DNA of 64,000 nucleotides, from the NCBI GenBank assembly GCA_947450365.1, contig CANFVE010000007.1:1-64000 (forward strand), given 5' to 3'. The notes under the pieces are model-generated. The model did no database searches. It saw only the letters and a list, made by a program, of their open reading frames with translations, and was not told the origin of the DNA. The first letter of the stretch is position 1. Every line of letters begins with the position of its first letter. The DNA is from Cytophagaceae bacterium. Its GTDB lineage: Bacteria; Bacteroidota; Bacteroidia; Cytophagales; Spirosomataceae. Both the position numbers and the translations under genes were made by a program. Below are positions 44,533 through 53,865 of this stretch, piece after piece.

Positions 44533-45311
44533 GGTATTTGATGATGATGTTGAGTTTTTGGTCAATTAGTGCGGTCGCGCAGTCGCAGAAAAGTGCTGTT
44601 TGGCCTGCAGGGAAAAAAATGGCTTTGAGTTTGACCTTTGATGATGGTCGGGGTAGCCAGGTGCAGGCGGGCATGAAATTATTGAATCAATATGGCGCAA
44701 AAGCCACGTTTTACGTGATGCCAAATGCCATTGAAAAGACGGCTTCCCTGTGGCGGGAATTAGTGAAATCGGGGCATGAGATAGGAAATCATACGTCTTT
44801 ACATCCTTGTTCGGGTAATTTTGCTTGGTCGAGGACAAAGGCCTTGGAGGAATATTCGTTGGAAAAAATGGCGATGGAATTATGGGAGAGTAATCGGCAA
44901 ATTTCGGAGATGTTGGGCGTCGTTCCAGAGTCTTTTGCATATCCTTGTGGCCAGACCTTTGTTGGAAATAATGAAAAGACACAGAGTTATGTGCCCTTGG
45001 TCTATCGTCAATTTTCGTCAGGTCGGGGCTGGCGAGACGAGGCGCCGAATGATCCGGCATATTTGAATATGGCGCAATTGACCGGCATGGAAATGGACGG
45101 GAAAGAGTTTGAAGATATTTTACCTTTGATTCAAGATGCGGCGAAACAAGGGTATTGGCTTATCCTCGCGGGTCACGAAATGGGAACGGGGGGTAATCAA
45201 ACCACGCGGCTGGCCATGCTAGAAAAACTAATTCAGTATGCGCAAAAGCCTGAAAATGGGATATGGTTAGCTCCTGTGAAGGATGTGACACATTATTTGA
45301 AGGCTAAATAA
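44529..45311 (+). CDS. Polysaccharide deacetylase (NodB/CE4 type)
   Basis: This 260-residue protein has a signal peptide (MRYLMMMLSFWSISAVAQ) and the NodB motifs: LSLTFDDGRGS (33-43, metal Asp) and the metal histidines in GHEIGNHTSLHP (about 83-94). A later ILAGHEMG supplies a probable catalytic His. It removes acetyl groups from N- or O-acetylated glycans. It is translationally coupled to the SGNH esterase; its 3' end overlaps the convergent AraC gene by 8 bases. Confidence 0.92.
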   Translation: MRYLMMMLSFWSISAVAQSQKSAVWPAGKKMALSLTFDDGRGSQVQAGMKLLNQYGAKATFYVMPNAIEKTASLWRELVKSGHEIGNHTSLHPCSGNFAWSRTKALEEYSLEKMAMELWESNRQISEMLGVVPESFAYPCGQTFVGNNEKTQSYVPLVYRQFSSGRGWRDEAPNDPAYLNMAQLTGMEMDGKEFEDILPLIQDAAKQGYWLILAGHEMGTGGNQTTRLAMLEKLIQYAQKPENGIWLAPVKDVTHYLKAK

Positions 45312-46167
45312 ATTCTTTGGAATACTGCAAAGGTGTTTTTCCGGTAATTTTTTTGAAGGCATTATTGAAGTTTGGGAAATTATTAAATCCTGATTCATAA
45401 CAGACTTGGGTTACTTGAAACTGATTTTCCTTGATGAGTTTGCAGGCGTATTCGACGCGGATTTCGTTCAGAAAGTGCGAGAAATGTTTCCGTGTTCGGT
45501 TTTTGAAATAGCGGCAAAAGGAATTGGAGGAAAGATTCGCCACTTCGGCAATTTCTTCGATGCTAATTTTGCGTTTAAAGTGTTTAGCGGAATAATTATA
45601 AATTTGATTGAGACGCGCGGTTTCCTTGTCGTTTGGATTATTTTCGATGATTCGGGAGGCCAAAGGTTCCAATTCGGAACTTTGGGACAAGAAGTCGAGC
45701 AATTTAAATAATTCCAGCATTTGATTTTGATCGGAATTTGTCAACATCGCCCTCATTTGCTTCACTACCGTTTCCTTTGTTTTCCCACGAATGCGAAGTC
45801 CCTTCTTTGATTTTTCGAGCAATTGCTGGATAAATCGGTTTTCCACTAAATTTAAAAAAGACTCCCCTAAAATTTCCGGATTAAAATGGATGACAAGTGC
45901 GGCCGCTTGTAGGTTTTCGTCACCTTGGAAATACATGTTGTCGCTACGAAGGTAGTGCGGGCAGTCGGAACCGATTAACAACAAATCCCCATCCTGAAAT
46001 CGCTGAATACTATCCCCGACAAACTGCGTCCCCGTCCCTTTTTCAATAAATAACAATTCGATCTCAGGATGGTAATGATATTGGTTATAAAAATAGCTAA
46101 CTATGTCTTTGCGAATACTGAATGAACGAAGGGATTGATTGGATACTTTTAATAAATGGGCTTTCAT
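45304..46167 (-). CDS. AraC family transcriptional regulator with cupin sensor domain
   Basis: This 287-residue regulator has an N-terminal cupin-like sensor (about 20-100: YHYHPEIELLFIEKGTGTQF) and the C-terminal double helix-turn-helix (about 190-285). The latter includes ISIEEIAEVANLSSNSFCRY and VTQVCYESGFNNFPNFNNAF. It is read divergently from susC across 188 bases, so it probably controls the SusCD region and perhaps the esterase-deacetylase genes. Confidence 0.92.
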   Translation of the reverse strand: MKAHLLKVSNQSLRSFSIRKDIVSYFYNQYHYHPEIELLFIEKGTGTQFVGDSIQRFQDGDLLLIGSDCPHYLRSDNMYFQGDENLQAAALVIHFNPEILGESFLNLVENRFIQQLLEKSKKGLRIRGKTKETVVKQMRAMLTNSDQNQMLELFKLLDFLSQSSELEPLASRIIENNPNDKETARLNQIYNYSAKHFKRKISIEEIAEVANLSSNSFCRYFKNRTRKHFSHFLNEIRVEYACKLIKENQFQVTQVCYESGFNNFPNFNNAFKKITGKTPLQYSKEFI

Positions 46168-46335
46168 AAATTTAGAATATTGTCGTATTTGTAAGTGTTT
46201 TAACGCACATTACTTATTTTATGCCAAAATAATTTATTTATTTGATTTTTCTATTTAATTCTAACGTTTATTAAATCCATTTTTTTGTTGGGTAAATACC
46301 AAAGCTGTTAACCAAACTAATTTTTACATCTTTCT

Positions 46336-46351
46336 ATACCTCTAAACCTAT
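46336..46351 (+). promoter_or_regulatory. Leader/promoter motif ATACCTCTAAACCTAT before susC
   Basis: This 16-base sequence ends 4 bases before the susC ATG and recurs exactly before the ChbG/YdjC gene at 52775-52790. TATACCTC resembles a -7 box; transcripts would then have very short leaders. Confidence 0.45.
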
Positions 46352-46355
46352 TACT

Positions 46356-49300
46356 ATGAAGTTACATTCTACGTTACGAATGCTTCGGCGTTCGGTCATT
46401 ATGTTGGCTGTATTTGCTTTTGGCATCTCGACGGCCATGGCGCAGACCCGAACGGTTACCGGTAAAATTACCGCTAGCTCAGACGGCTCGGGAATACCTG
46501 GAGTTAATGTCCAGTTGAAAGGCTCGACCAAAGGAACTAGTAGCAATGCTGCGGGATCTTATTCGATTGAAGTATCGGGGCCAAATGCCGTGTTAAGCTT
46601 TTCATTTGTGGGCTTTGAGCCCCAAGATGTGAAAGTCGGTTCACGGAATGTGATTGATGTTTCTATGGCGTCAAGCTCACAAGAATTAAATGAAGTAGTT
46701 GTTACCGCCTTAGGAATTAAACGGGAGGAAAAATCTCTTGGATATTCAGTGGGAAAAGTGGATGGCAAAAATTTGAACCGTGTCATCACTGAAAACGTAT
46801 TAAATGGCTTATCCGGTAAATTAGCTGGGGTTAGTATTAATGCGACAGGAACAACGGGTTCTTCCGTAAGTATGATTATTCGGGGTGCGAAATCCTTAAG
46901 TAATGATAACCAGCCTTTATTTGTAATCGATGGGGTTCCAGTCATTAACACCTTGAACAACATTGGCCAGGTAGGAAATGATAACCGGGTCGATTATGGA
47001 AATGCGATTTCAGATATTAATCCAGATAACATCGAAAGCGTTTCTGTCTTAAAGGGACCAAGTGCTGCGGCCCTATATGGGTCTCGGGCAGGGAATGGTG
47101 TGGTTTTGATTACAACAAAATCGGGGTCCAAATCGAAAAAAATGACGATTCAAGTTACATCAAATACCGTATTTGATAAGCCTTTTAAATTCTTGAATAT
47201 GCACTCGAAATTTGCAACGGGTGTTTTGCCATTTACGCCGGATAACAATCCCTATCCAGGCGGAGTTCTGGAGATCGACGAAGGTTCTTCAGGGGGCGTA
47301 GGTCCAGAATTAGACAAGGGATATAAAGCGATTCAGTGGAATAGCCCGTTGGATGCCTCAGGAAATCAAATCGCTACCGAGCTAAAATCCTATCCAGACA
47401 ATGTGAAAAACTTTGTTCAAACAGGAATTACCACGACTAATGGATTTTCGATTGCGAATAGCAACGACGCTATTTCCTATCGCGTGTCCTATTCGAATAT
47501 GACAAGTCGCGGAATCGTTCCAGGATCAGATTTGTTTAAAAATTCATTGGATGTGAGTACGTCGATGAATTTATCGAAGAAATTGAAGTTGAGCACCAAC
47601 TTTGACTTCTCGCGCAACAATTCCAACAACCGTCCCGCCTCCGAGCGCGGTTCAAATCCTCTACAATGGGCCTATGCGGTTTCTCCTCATATCAATATCA
47701 TGGATTTAAAAAATTATTGGGTTCCAGGAAAAGAGGGTTTGCAACAAAATTCGCAAGCCATCGGCGATTACAATAACCCATGGTTTTTAGCTTATGAAGT
47801 GAAAAATGCATTTGAGCGGAATCGCTTCTTTGGAAATGCAAAATTAGATTATCAACTCACCAAAGAAATTAGCTTAATGGCTCGTTATTCACTTGATACC
47901 TACGGCGAAACCCGCGAAACGAAAATCGCACCGAGTTATACAGGAGAGAAAAACGGAGCCTATGGTTTAACTACATTATCACCAAACGAGCGGAACATCG
48001 ATTTCTTAGCGACCTATGCAAAATCATTGAAAGATTTTTCATTGTCCTTCTCCTTAGGGGGTAACGCACGGAAATCGACGAATGCCGTGATTAGTGAATC
48101 AAGTAAAGGGGGAACCGGATTAGTTATTCCAGGCTTATATACCTTACAAAATATCGCTACCGCCAATATCCAATATTCAAGCACGCATTCTAACAAAGTC
48201 GTATACAGCGCATACGGAATGGCGAACATTGGTTACAAGGATATGGTTTATTTGGATTTAACGGCACGTAATGACTGGTCGAGTACTTTGCCAGTAGATA
48301 ACCGCTCGTATTTCTATCCTTCGGCATCTGTAAGTGTATTGCTGAACGAAATGTTCCAAATCCCGAATAACCGCATTGACTTATTGAAAGTTCGCGCCGG
48401 TGTCGCGCAGGCGGGTAATGACACGAACCCATATGCATTGTTTAATACCTTAGGGTTGGCAGAATCATGGGGTGGGGTTACGCGCTTAGGAAAACCAGGC
48501 TCAATTTTATTGCCTGATTTGAAGCCAGAAATTACGACCTCGATGGACTTAGGTTTAGATTTGACGATGTACAAAAATCGCCTGCGTTTCTCAGGAACGT
48601 ATTACACCGTGGAAAACAGAAACCAGATTATTCCAACCACCCTTCCTCCATCCACCGGTTTTACGTCTAAAAACATCAATGCCGGTTTGTTAGAAAGTAA
48701 GGGTATTGAATTAACCTTGGGTGGCACGCCAATCGACCGGAATGGGTGGAGATTAGATGTGACGACCAACTTCTACAAGAATGCAACAACCATCAAGGAA
48801 TTATCCGAAGGATTAAACTTCTACACCTTATGGACGGATGCCAAAGGGGGCGCCTGGACTTATGTCGGAGATAAAATCGGCGATATTTATGATGCGGAAA
48901 TTGTAACTGTTACGGACAAGGCCTCTAAATATTATGGCTACCCTATTTTAGATTCGGATGGTTCATGGCAATCCATCAGTGCGTCGAAGTCGAAAACGAA
49001 GATCGGGAATTTTAATCCGGATTTTATCTTAGGCTTACAGACGTCATTGACCTACAAAAATTGGAGTTTGAACATGACCTTCGACTGGAGAAATGGAGGG
49101 AACTTTGTTTCGCAAACGTACCGTTACAGCGAATCGGATTTGAAATCTCAACGCTTCTTGGATAACTTAATAAATCCAGGTTCCATGACTCCAGATCAAT
49201 TGCGTAATTATTTAGTGGCCAACCAAGAGACGATGATTAAAATCAACGGAAATAACTTCCCGATTGTAGGGGGACCTACCAAAGAATATGGCGGTTATCC

Positions 49301-49748
49301 ATTTGAATATGGCGGGAAAGTATATCCTAACGGGGTATTTAATCCTGGGGTTATCGCGATTTACGATAGCAAAGGAGCCATTACGGGCTATGAAGAAAAC
49401 TTAGGCGGTCCGAATACGCGCATCATTCCATTTGGAGATAACTATCCATGGAGTTTTACACGTGCAGCCACATTCGATGCCTCTTTTGTCAAATTGCGTG
49501 AGGTTTCATTGGGATATGAATTTCCTAAAGAATTTGTTAAACGATTGGGTTTAGAGGCGGCGAACTTCTCTGTATATAGCCGGAACATTATTTTATGGAC
49601 AGCCGCGAAAATCGGCATCGATCCAGAAACAGCGTTCCAACCGCAAGCGGGTGCTCAAGCCGGAACACAATTTAAACAAGGTATCGAACGATACAATGTT
49701 ACCCCATGGGTCATTCCAGTTGGATTTAAACTTGGTTTAACATTTTAA
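46356..49748 (+). CDS. SusC/RagA-type TonB-dependent outer membrane transporter
   Basis: This 1130-residue transporter has a signal peptide (to about 29, ISTAMAQ), a carboxypeptidase-regulatory-like domain (about 32-112, with GIPGVNVQLKGSTKGTSS), the SusC signature ELNEVVVTALGIKREEKSLG and a plug (about 120-250, with GVVLITTKSG). The barrel ends VIPVGFKLGLTF. It imports oligosaccharides or other large ligands with its SusD partner, encoded 29 bases downstream. No STN domain is present, so there is no sign of anti-sigma-coupled signalling. Confidence 0.96.
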   Translation: MKLHSTLRMLRRSVIMLAVFAFGISTAMAQTRTVTGKITASSDGSGIPGVNVQLKGSTKGTSSNAAGSYSIEVSGPNAVLSFSFVGFEPQDVKVGSRNVIDVSMASSSQELNEVVVTALGIKREEKSLGYSVGKVDGKNLNRVITENVLNGLSGKLAGVSINATGTTGSSVSMIIRGAKSLSNDNQPLFVIDGVPVINTLNNIGQVGNDNRVDYGNAISDINPDNIESVSVLKGPSAAALYGSRAGNGVVLITTKSGSKSKKMTIQVTSNTVFDKPFKFLNMHSKFATGVLPFTPDNNPYPGGVLEIDEGSSGGVGPELDKGYKAIQWNSPLDASGNQIATELKSYPDNVKNFVQTGITTTNGFSIANSNDAISYRVSYSNMTSRGIVPGSDLFKNSLDVSTSMNLSKKLKLSTNFDFSRNNSNNRPASERGSNPLQWAYAVSPHINIMDLKNYWVPGKEGLQQNSQAIGDYNNPWFLAYEVKNAFERNRFFGNAKLDYQLTKEISLMARYSLDTYGETRETKIAPSYTGEKNGAYGLTTLSPNERNIDFLATYAKSLKDFSLSFSLGGNARKSTNAVISESSKGGTGLVIPGLYTLQNIATANIQYSSTHSNKVVYSAYGMANIGYKDMVYLDLTARNDWSSTLPVDNRSYFYPSASVSVLLNEMFQIPNNRIDLLKVRAGVAQAGNDTNPYALFNTLGLAESWGGVTRLGKPGSILLPDLKPEITTSMDLGLDLTMYKNRLRFSGTYYTVENRNQIIPTTLPPSTGFTSKNINAGLLESKGIELTLGGTPIDRNGWRLDVTTNFYKNATTIKELSEGLNFYTLWTDAKGGAWTYVGDKIGDIYDAEIVTVTDKASKYYGYPILDSDGSWQSISASKSKTKIGNFNPDFILGLQTSLTYKNWSLNMTFDWRNGGNFVSQTYRYSESDLKSQRFLDNLINPGSMTPDQLRNYLVANQETMIKINGNNFPIVGGPTKEYGGYPFEYGGKVYPNGVFNPGVIAIYDSKGAITGYEENLGGPNTRIIPFGDNYPWSFTRAATFDASFVKLREVSLGYEFPKEFVKRLGLEAANFSVYSRNIILWTAAKIGIDPETAFQPQAGAQAGTQFKQGIERYNVTPWVIPVGFKLGLTF

Positions 49749-49777
49749 TCACGCAAAAACCTTAACATTTAGACATC

Positions 49778-51421
49778 ATGAAAATGAATAAATATATCAA
49801 AATCGCAGCTTTCACCCTTGTTACAGGAGCTTTCTTCTCATGCGAAGATTTAACCTCGGTGAATACAAACCCGAATGGCGTTCAACCCGATGTGGTGAAT
49901 CCGAATTTGGTTATGCCAACGGTCTTAACAGAAATGTCAAAACTATATGTAAACCTTGGCTATCAAGACATCGCCGGCGTTGTGCAACACACGCAAAAAG
50001 ATGCTTGGTCCTCGGGTCATAATGATTATGATTGGGGCGGAAATCAAAGTTGGTCCGGCTATTACGACATCCTTCGTAATAATGATTTGTTGTACCAACG
50101 GTCCGTTGCCCAAAACCTCGAATTCCACCAAGGTGTTTCCCTCGTTACGAAAGCCTTTATGTTTGGTTTAATTACCGATTTATGGGGGGACGCTCCTTAC
50201 ACAAATGCCCTAAAAGGCGAATTAGGCGGAACCGCCAATATTTTGCCTTCGTATGATAGCCAAGAGGTTATTTACACAGGTATTTTGGCGGATTTAGATA
50301 AGGCAAATAAATTATTGTCGAAACAAAAATCAGAGTATTCCAGCATTGTCGACAACGTAGACGTGATTTATGGCGGTGATCCAACCAAATGGAGAAAATT
50401 AGCCAACTCCCTCGCGCTACGCTATTACATGCGTATTTCTGCGAAAAAAGCAGATGTGGCAAAAGCCGGTATCGAAAACATCGTTAAAAATCCTGCAAAT
50501 TACCCGATTATTACGTCGAATTCGGACGATGCAACGATGGGTTTCCCCGGAACCTCAGATGGAACCTCTTGGCCTGCGAATGCCGTATATGACGTGTCAG
50601 GAAGTAATTACCGTCGCCTAAAAATGGCCAATACGTTTGTGGAATATCTTCAAGCGGTGAATGATCCTCGCTTAGGTATTTGGGCCGCTAAGGTAGAAAT
50701 TCCGTTAGTTGTGGACGCTACGCTGCCCGCGGGAACGGATAAAATCATTGGTGGTAAGCGCTATTTGTCACCGGACAAAGTGGGAAATACGAAGATTGAT
50801 ACGGATCCTGAATACGTAGGTTTACCAACCTCTTTCTCAGCCCTTCCTTCTGCCTATAACTTAAATCCAACGCCGGGTCAAACGTCCTTTAACCCACACG
50901 TCTCTTTCTTAGCACCGATGTACAAAAATGCAACGGGAGCATTGTTAAGGGCGCGCTTGGTTTCTGCGGCGGAAGTTAACTTCATTTTAGCGGAGGCCGC
51001 TCAAAAAGGTTGGGCTGTCGGAGACGCTAAATCCTTTTATGAAGCAGGTGTGAAGGCATCATTAGGTACTTGGGGCGTGGGTTCAAATGCATCTGCCTAT
51101 TTAGCCACCAAAGGAGTGAGCTATGATGGAACCCTAAAGCAAATCATCGAGCAAAAATGGATTGCCTCGTGGACGGCTGCTACCGAAGCATGGTTTGATT
51201 ATCGCAGAACGGGATTCCCTGCATTAGCGGCTGGACCTGCGGCGAAACGCCAGGCCTTGCCAGTTCGCTTCTATTACATGCAAGATGAAATTCGCATTAA
51301 TGCGGTAAATGCAACAGCTGCGATGGATAAGTTAGAAGTGTCTAATTATTCACAGGCGGATGGTAAAAATAGCGCTTGGTCGAAACCTTGGTTGATGCAA
51401 GGAACGAATAAGCCTTGGTAA
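49778..51421 (+). CDS. SusD/RagB-like nutrient-binding lipoprotein
   Basis: This 547-residue lipoprotein has a signal sequence ending FFSC (Cys22) followed by EDLTSVNTNPNG, the typical opening of the SusD-like_2 group. TPR-like helices follow (FGLITDLWGDAPYTNALKGE; LANSLALRYYMRISAKKADV) and a C-terminal EAWFDYRRTGFPAL. It forms the lid on the SusC barrel and captures ligand. A strong terminator follows at once, so downstream enzyme genes need their own promoter or read-through. Confidence 0.95.
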   Translation: MKMNKYIKIAAFTLVTGAFFSCEDLTSVNTNPNGVQPDVVNPNLVMPTVLTEMSKLYVNLGYQDIAGVVQHTQKDAWSSGHNDYDWGGNQSWSGYYDILRNNDLLYQRSVAQNLEFHQGVSLVTKAFMFGLITDLWGDAPYTNALKGELGGTANILPSYDSQEVIYTGILADLDKANKLLSKQKSEYSSIVDNVDVIYGGDPTKWRKLANSLALRYYMRISAKKADVAKAGIENIVKNPANYPIITSNSDDATMGFPGTSDGTSWPANAVYDVSGSNYRRLKMANTFVEYLQAVNDPRLGIWAAKVEIPLVVDATLPAGTDKIIGGKRYLSPDKVGNTKIDTDPEYVGLPTSFSALPSAYNLNPTPGQTSFNPHVSFLAPMYKNATGALLRARLVSAAEVNFILAEAAQKGWAVGDAKSFYEAGVKASLGTWGVGSNASAYLATKGVSYDGTLKQIIEQKWIASWTAATEAWFDYRRTGFPALAAGPAAKRQALPVRFYYMQDEIRINAVNATAAMDKLEVSNYSQADGKNSAWSKPWLMQGTNKPW

Positions 51422-51439
51422 TTTCCATGTTTTAAATTT

Positions 51440-51473
51440 GGCCACAGGTGTTATGCCTGTGGTCTTTTTTTTT
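51440..51473 (+). terminator. Intrinsic terminator after susCD
   Basis: CCACAGG and CCTGTGG form a perfect stem around TGTTATG, followed by TC and nine T residues. It ends the susCD transcript 14 bases before the next gene. Confidence 0.88.
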
Positions 51474-51487
51474 AATTTAGATTTCAG

Positions 51488-52765
51488 ATGGCAAAAATTT
51501 TATTCGTTTTCTTTTTTTTGTTGACCCAGCTGACCCTTGTAGGTCAGGAAATACAAGTCGGCGCAGCCCTACGAATCATTACCCCAAACCCCCTGTTGCC
51601 CGTTTCTGGAGGCATAGGCGTTCCGAAACCCACGAAAGAGAAAAAGGGGGATTTGTTTGCGCGGGCGATGGTATTCCAACAGGGGAAGACCCGTTTCGCC
51701 ATCGTCAACGTCGATAATCTTGGGTGGACATCCATCCTCGGAAATAAATCTCGTGCCTTAATCAAAGGTATCGCCCCAGAAAATGTACTGATCGGCGCTA
51801 CGCATACACACAGCGCGCCGGATGCCTATGGATTTCCAGATATGTCGGGGAAATCCTATGCGGACTTGACATATTTGGACTGGTGCGTCCAACAAATCGC
51901 CGATGCGGTCAATGAAGCTACTTCTAAACTCCAACCGGCCTCCCTCAAGGTCGCTATGGACGAGGCGAAAGGAAAAATTGCTTATAATTATTATGCGCCG
52001 GCGCTATACGATCCGCGTTGCGGCATCATCCAAGCCATCGCCACCACTGGCACACAGGCCGGGAAACCGATCGCCACGCTCGTTAATTATGCCGTTCACC
52101 CAGAAGTGCTTGGTAGCGAACGAGGAATCCTGAGTCCTGACATGATTGGGCCTTTATATCAGCGCATCGAATCCACGATTGGTGGCGTTGCGCTTTTTAT
52201 GAATGGCGCGCAAGGGGGCATGGTGACGGCAGATACGCGGCTGGAATATGGCAAAGAAGGCCAAGGCCAAAAAGAAGCCAATACCTGGGAAGAATGTATT
52301 CGAATCGGAGAATTGCTGGCGGATGAAGCGATGCGCATCGTTGCCAAAGCACCTGTGTTAGACAAGCCACTTTTGTATTGTACCTCGCGTGAAATAGAAT
52401 TCCCGATCGAATCCGAAATCATGCGGTATATTTTAAGTCATTCGCCTTTAAAATACGAAGGCAAGCGGGAGAATTTTATCTCGACACGCTTGAATTTATT
52501 GAACATCGGACCGGCACAAATTTTGACGGTTCCTGGAGAAGCGTTGCCGAATGTGGGCTATTACGTGAAACGAAATATGGCGACGAAAATGCCATTTTTG
52601 TTCGGCTTGACGAATGATGCCTTCGGGTATATGTTGGCCAAAGTTGACTATAACTCCTTCAAGCGCTACGAATATGTTTCTAGGACGTCCTTAGGTGAAA
52701 TGACCGCTGAGATCTACATGGATCAGGCGATTAAATTAGTCAAAGACAGCCCGAAACCGCAATAA
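51488..52765 (+). CDS. Neutral/alkaline non-lysosomal ceramidase-like secreted protein
   Basis: This 425-residue protein has a signal peptide (MAKILFVFFFLLTQLTLVGQ) and the N-terminal ceramidase-type domain. IGATHTHSAPDAYG (about 97-110) carries the zinc His pair, and NYAVHPEVLG (about 197-206) another ligand. FMNGAQGGMVT is also typical. True neutral ceramidases are longer (about 650-750 residues), so this short form may act on another amide, or on a different lipid- or sugar-linked substrate. It is first of the enzyme run after susCD. Confidence 0.82.
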   Translation: MAKILFVFFFLLTQLTLVGQEIQVGAALRIITPNPLLPVSGGIGVPKPTKEKKGDLFARAMVFQQGKTRFAIVNVDNLGWTSILGNKSRALIKGIAPENVLIGATHTHSAPDAYGFPDMSGKSYADLTYLDWCVQQIADAVNEATSKLQPASLKVAMDEAKGKIAYNYYAPALYDPRCGIIQAIATTGTQAGKPIATLVNYAVHPEVLGSERGILSPDMIGPLYQRIESTIGGVALFMNGAQGGMVTADTRLEYGKEGQGQKEANTWEECIRIGELLADEAMRIVAKAPVLDKPLLYCTSREIEFPIESEIMRYILSHSPLKYEGKRENFISTRLNLLNIGPAQILTVPGEALPNVGYYVKRNMATKMPFLFGLTNDAFGYMLAKVDYNSFKRYEYVSRTSLGEMTAEIYMDQAIKLVKDSPKPQ

Positions 52766-52774
52766 GATTTTTTA

Positions 52775-52790
52775 ATACCTCTAAACCTAT
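52775..52790 (+). promoter_or_regulatory. Leader/promoter motif ATACCTCTAAACCTAT before the ChbG/YdjC gene
   Basis: This is an exact 16-base copy of the sequence before susC, here ending 9 bases before the start codon. It suggests a second promoter inside the enzyme cluster, under the same control as susCD. Confidence 0.45.
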
Positions 52791-52799
52791 ATAAAACGA

Positions 52800-53864
52800 A
52801 TGAAACGCCTATTCATCATGCTTGCCCTGTTGGTTTCGATGACTACTTTTGGCCAGTCGGACAAAACCTACGCCGAACGCCTCGGTTTTCCTAAGGGGAA
52901 AAAGGTACTCATTTTTCACGTGGATGATTGCGGGATGTCGTATTCCTCGAACCAAGGGGCCTATAAATCCATGGAACAAGGGGTAGCCACCTCTTGTTCC
53001 ATCATGATGCCTTGTCCTTGGGCCGCGAGCTTCATCCATTACTTGCAAAAAAATAATCCCAAAGCTGATGCTGGATTGCATTTGACCCTGACCTCTGAAT
53101 GGAAGGATTACCGCTGGCCTGCGCTTTCTGGGTTCCAACAAGTTCCCACTATTTCAGATGGGGACGGCTGTTTATACCACAGCGTGGAACAAGTTATCAA
53201 AAACGGTAGTCCGGATGAAGTAGAACGCGAAATACGCGCGCAAATTGAACGCGCTAAGCGCTTAGGCTGGGCTCCTTCCCACATCGATTCTCACATGGGA
53301 ACGCTATTTGCCTATCCTCCCTTTTTGGAACGCTATGTGAAAGTAGGCATCGAATTGGGAATTCCCGTGATGTTTCCGGGGGGAAAAAATAAAATGATGA
53401 TCGAATCCATGAATTTGCCTTTGATCAAAAAAATGAAAGCCGAAGGGACGTGGAAGGAAGGAACTAAGTTAGAAGCAAAGCGCTACGGATTGACCGACCT
53501 CTTCGGCGAAGCGAGCAAATTAGGCGAAAAATTATGGAACGCCGGGCTGCCCGTTTTGGATGATTTACACACCTTTAGTGGGGACTGGAAACCAGAGGGA
53601 AATCCTAGCGCTCAGGAATGGGGAAAATATAAAGCCCAACAATGGATCGAAACCATCAAAAACATGAATCCTGGCGTAGCCATGATGATTGTTCATTCCA
53701 GCGACATCACAGAAGAATTTAAGTATGTGAGTGGTTCAGGCGGTTCTCGATTGGCTGACATGAACTCCATGATGGATCCCGTCTTAAAAGCCTACATCGA
53801 AAAAGAAGGGATTATTTTGACCACCTTCCGGGAACTGTTAGAGCGCCGTAAAAAGGTTAAATAA
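52800..53864 (+). CDS. ChbG/YdjC-type carbohydrate deacetylase
   Basis: This 354-residue protein has a signal peptide (to about 18, SMTTFGQ) and the YdjC motifs: FHVDDCGMS (about 38-46, metal Asp), AGLHLTLTSEW (about 94-104) and PSHIDSHMGTLF (about 159-170, metal His). Family members deacetylate N-acetylated sugars such as chitooligosaccharides or act on related amides. A one-base gap separates it from the sialidase-like gene. Confidence 0.9.
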   Translation: MKRLFIMLALLVSMTTFGQSDKTYAERLGFPKGKKVLIFHVDDCGMSYSSNQGAYKSMEQGVATSCSIMMPCPWAASFIHYLQKNNPKADAGLHLTLTSEWKDYRWPALSGFQQVPTISDGDGCLYHSVEQVIKNGSPDEVEREIRAQIERAKRLGWAPSHIDSHMGTLFAYPPFLERYVKVGIELGIPVMFPGGKNKMMIESMNLPLIKKMKAEGTWKEGTKLEAKRYGLTDLFGEASKLGEKLWNAGLPVLDDLHTFSGDWKPEGNPSAQEWGKYKAQQWIETIKNMNPGVAMMIVHSSDITEEFKYVSGSGGSRLADMNSMMDPVLKAYIEKEGIILTTFRELLERRKKVK

Positions 53865-53865
53865 G

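Noticed and set aside
46559-48574. Minus-strand ORFs inside susC (72-134 codons)
   Set aside because: All lie wholly inside the intact SusC frame and show no protein-like features of their own.
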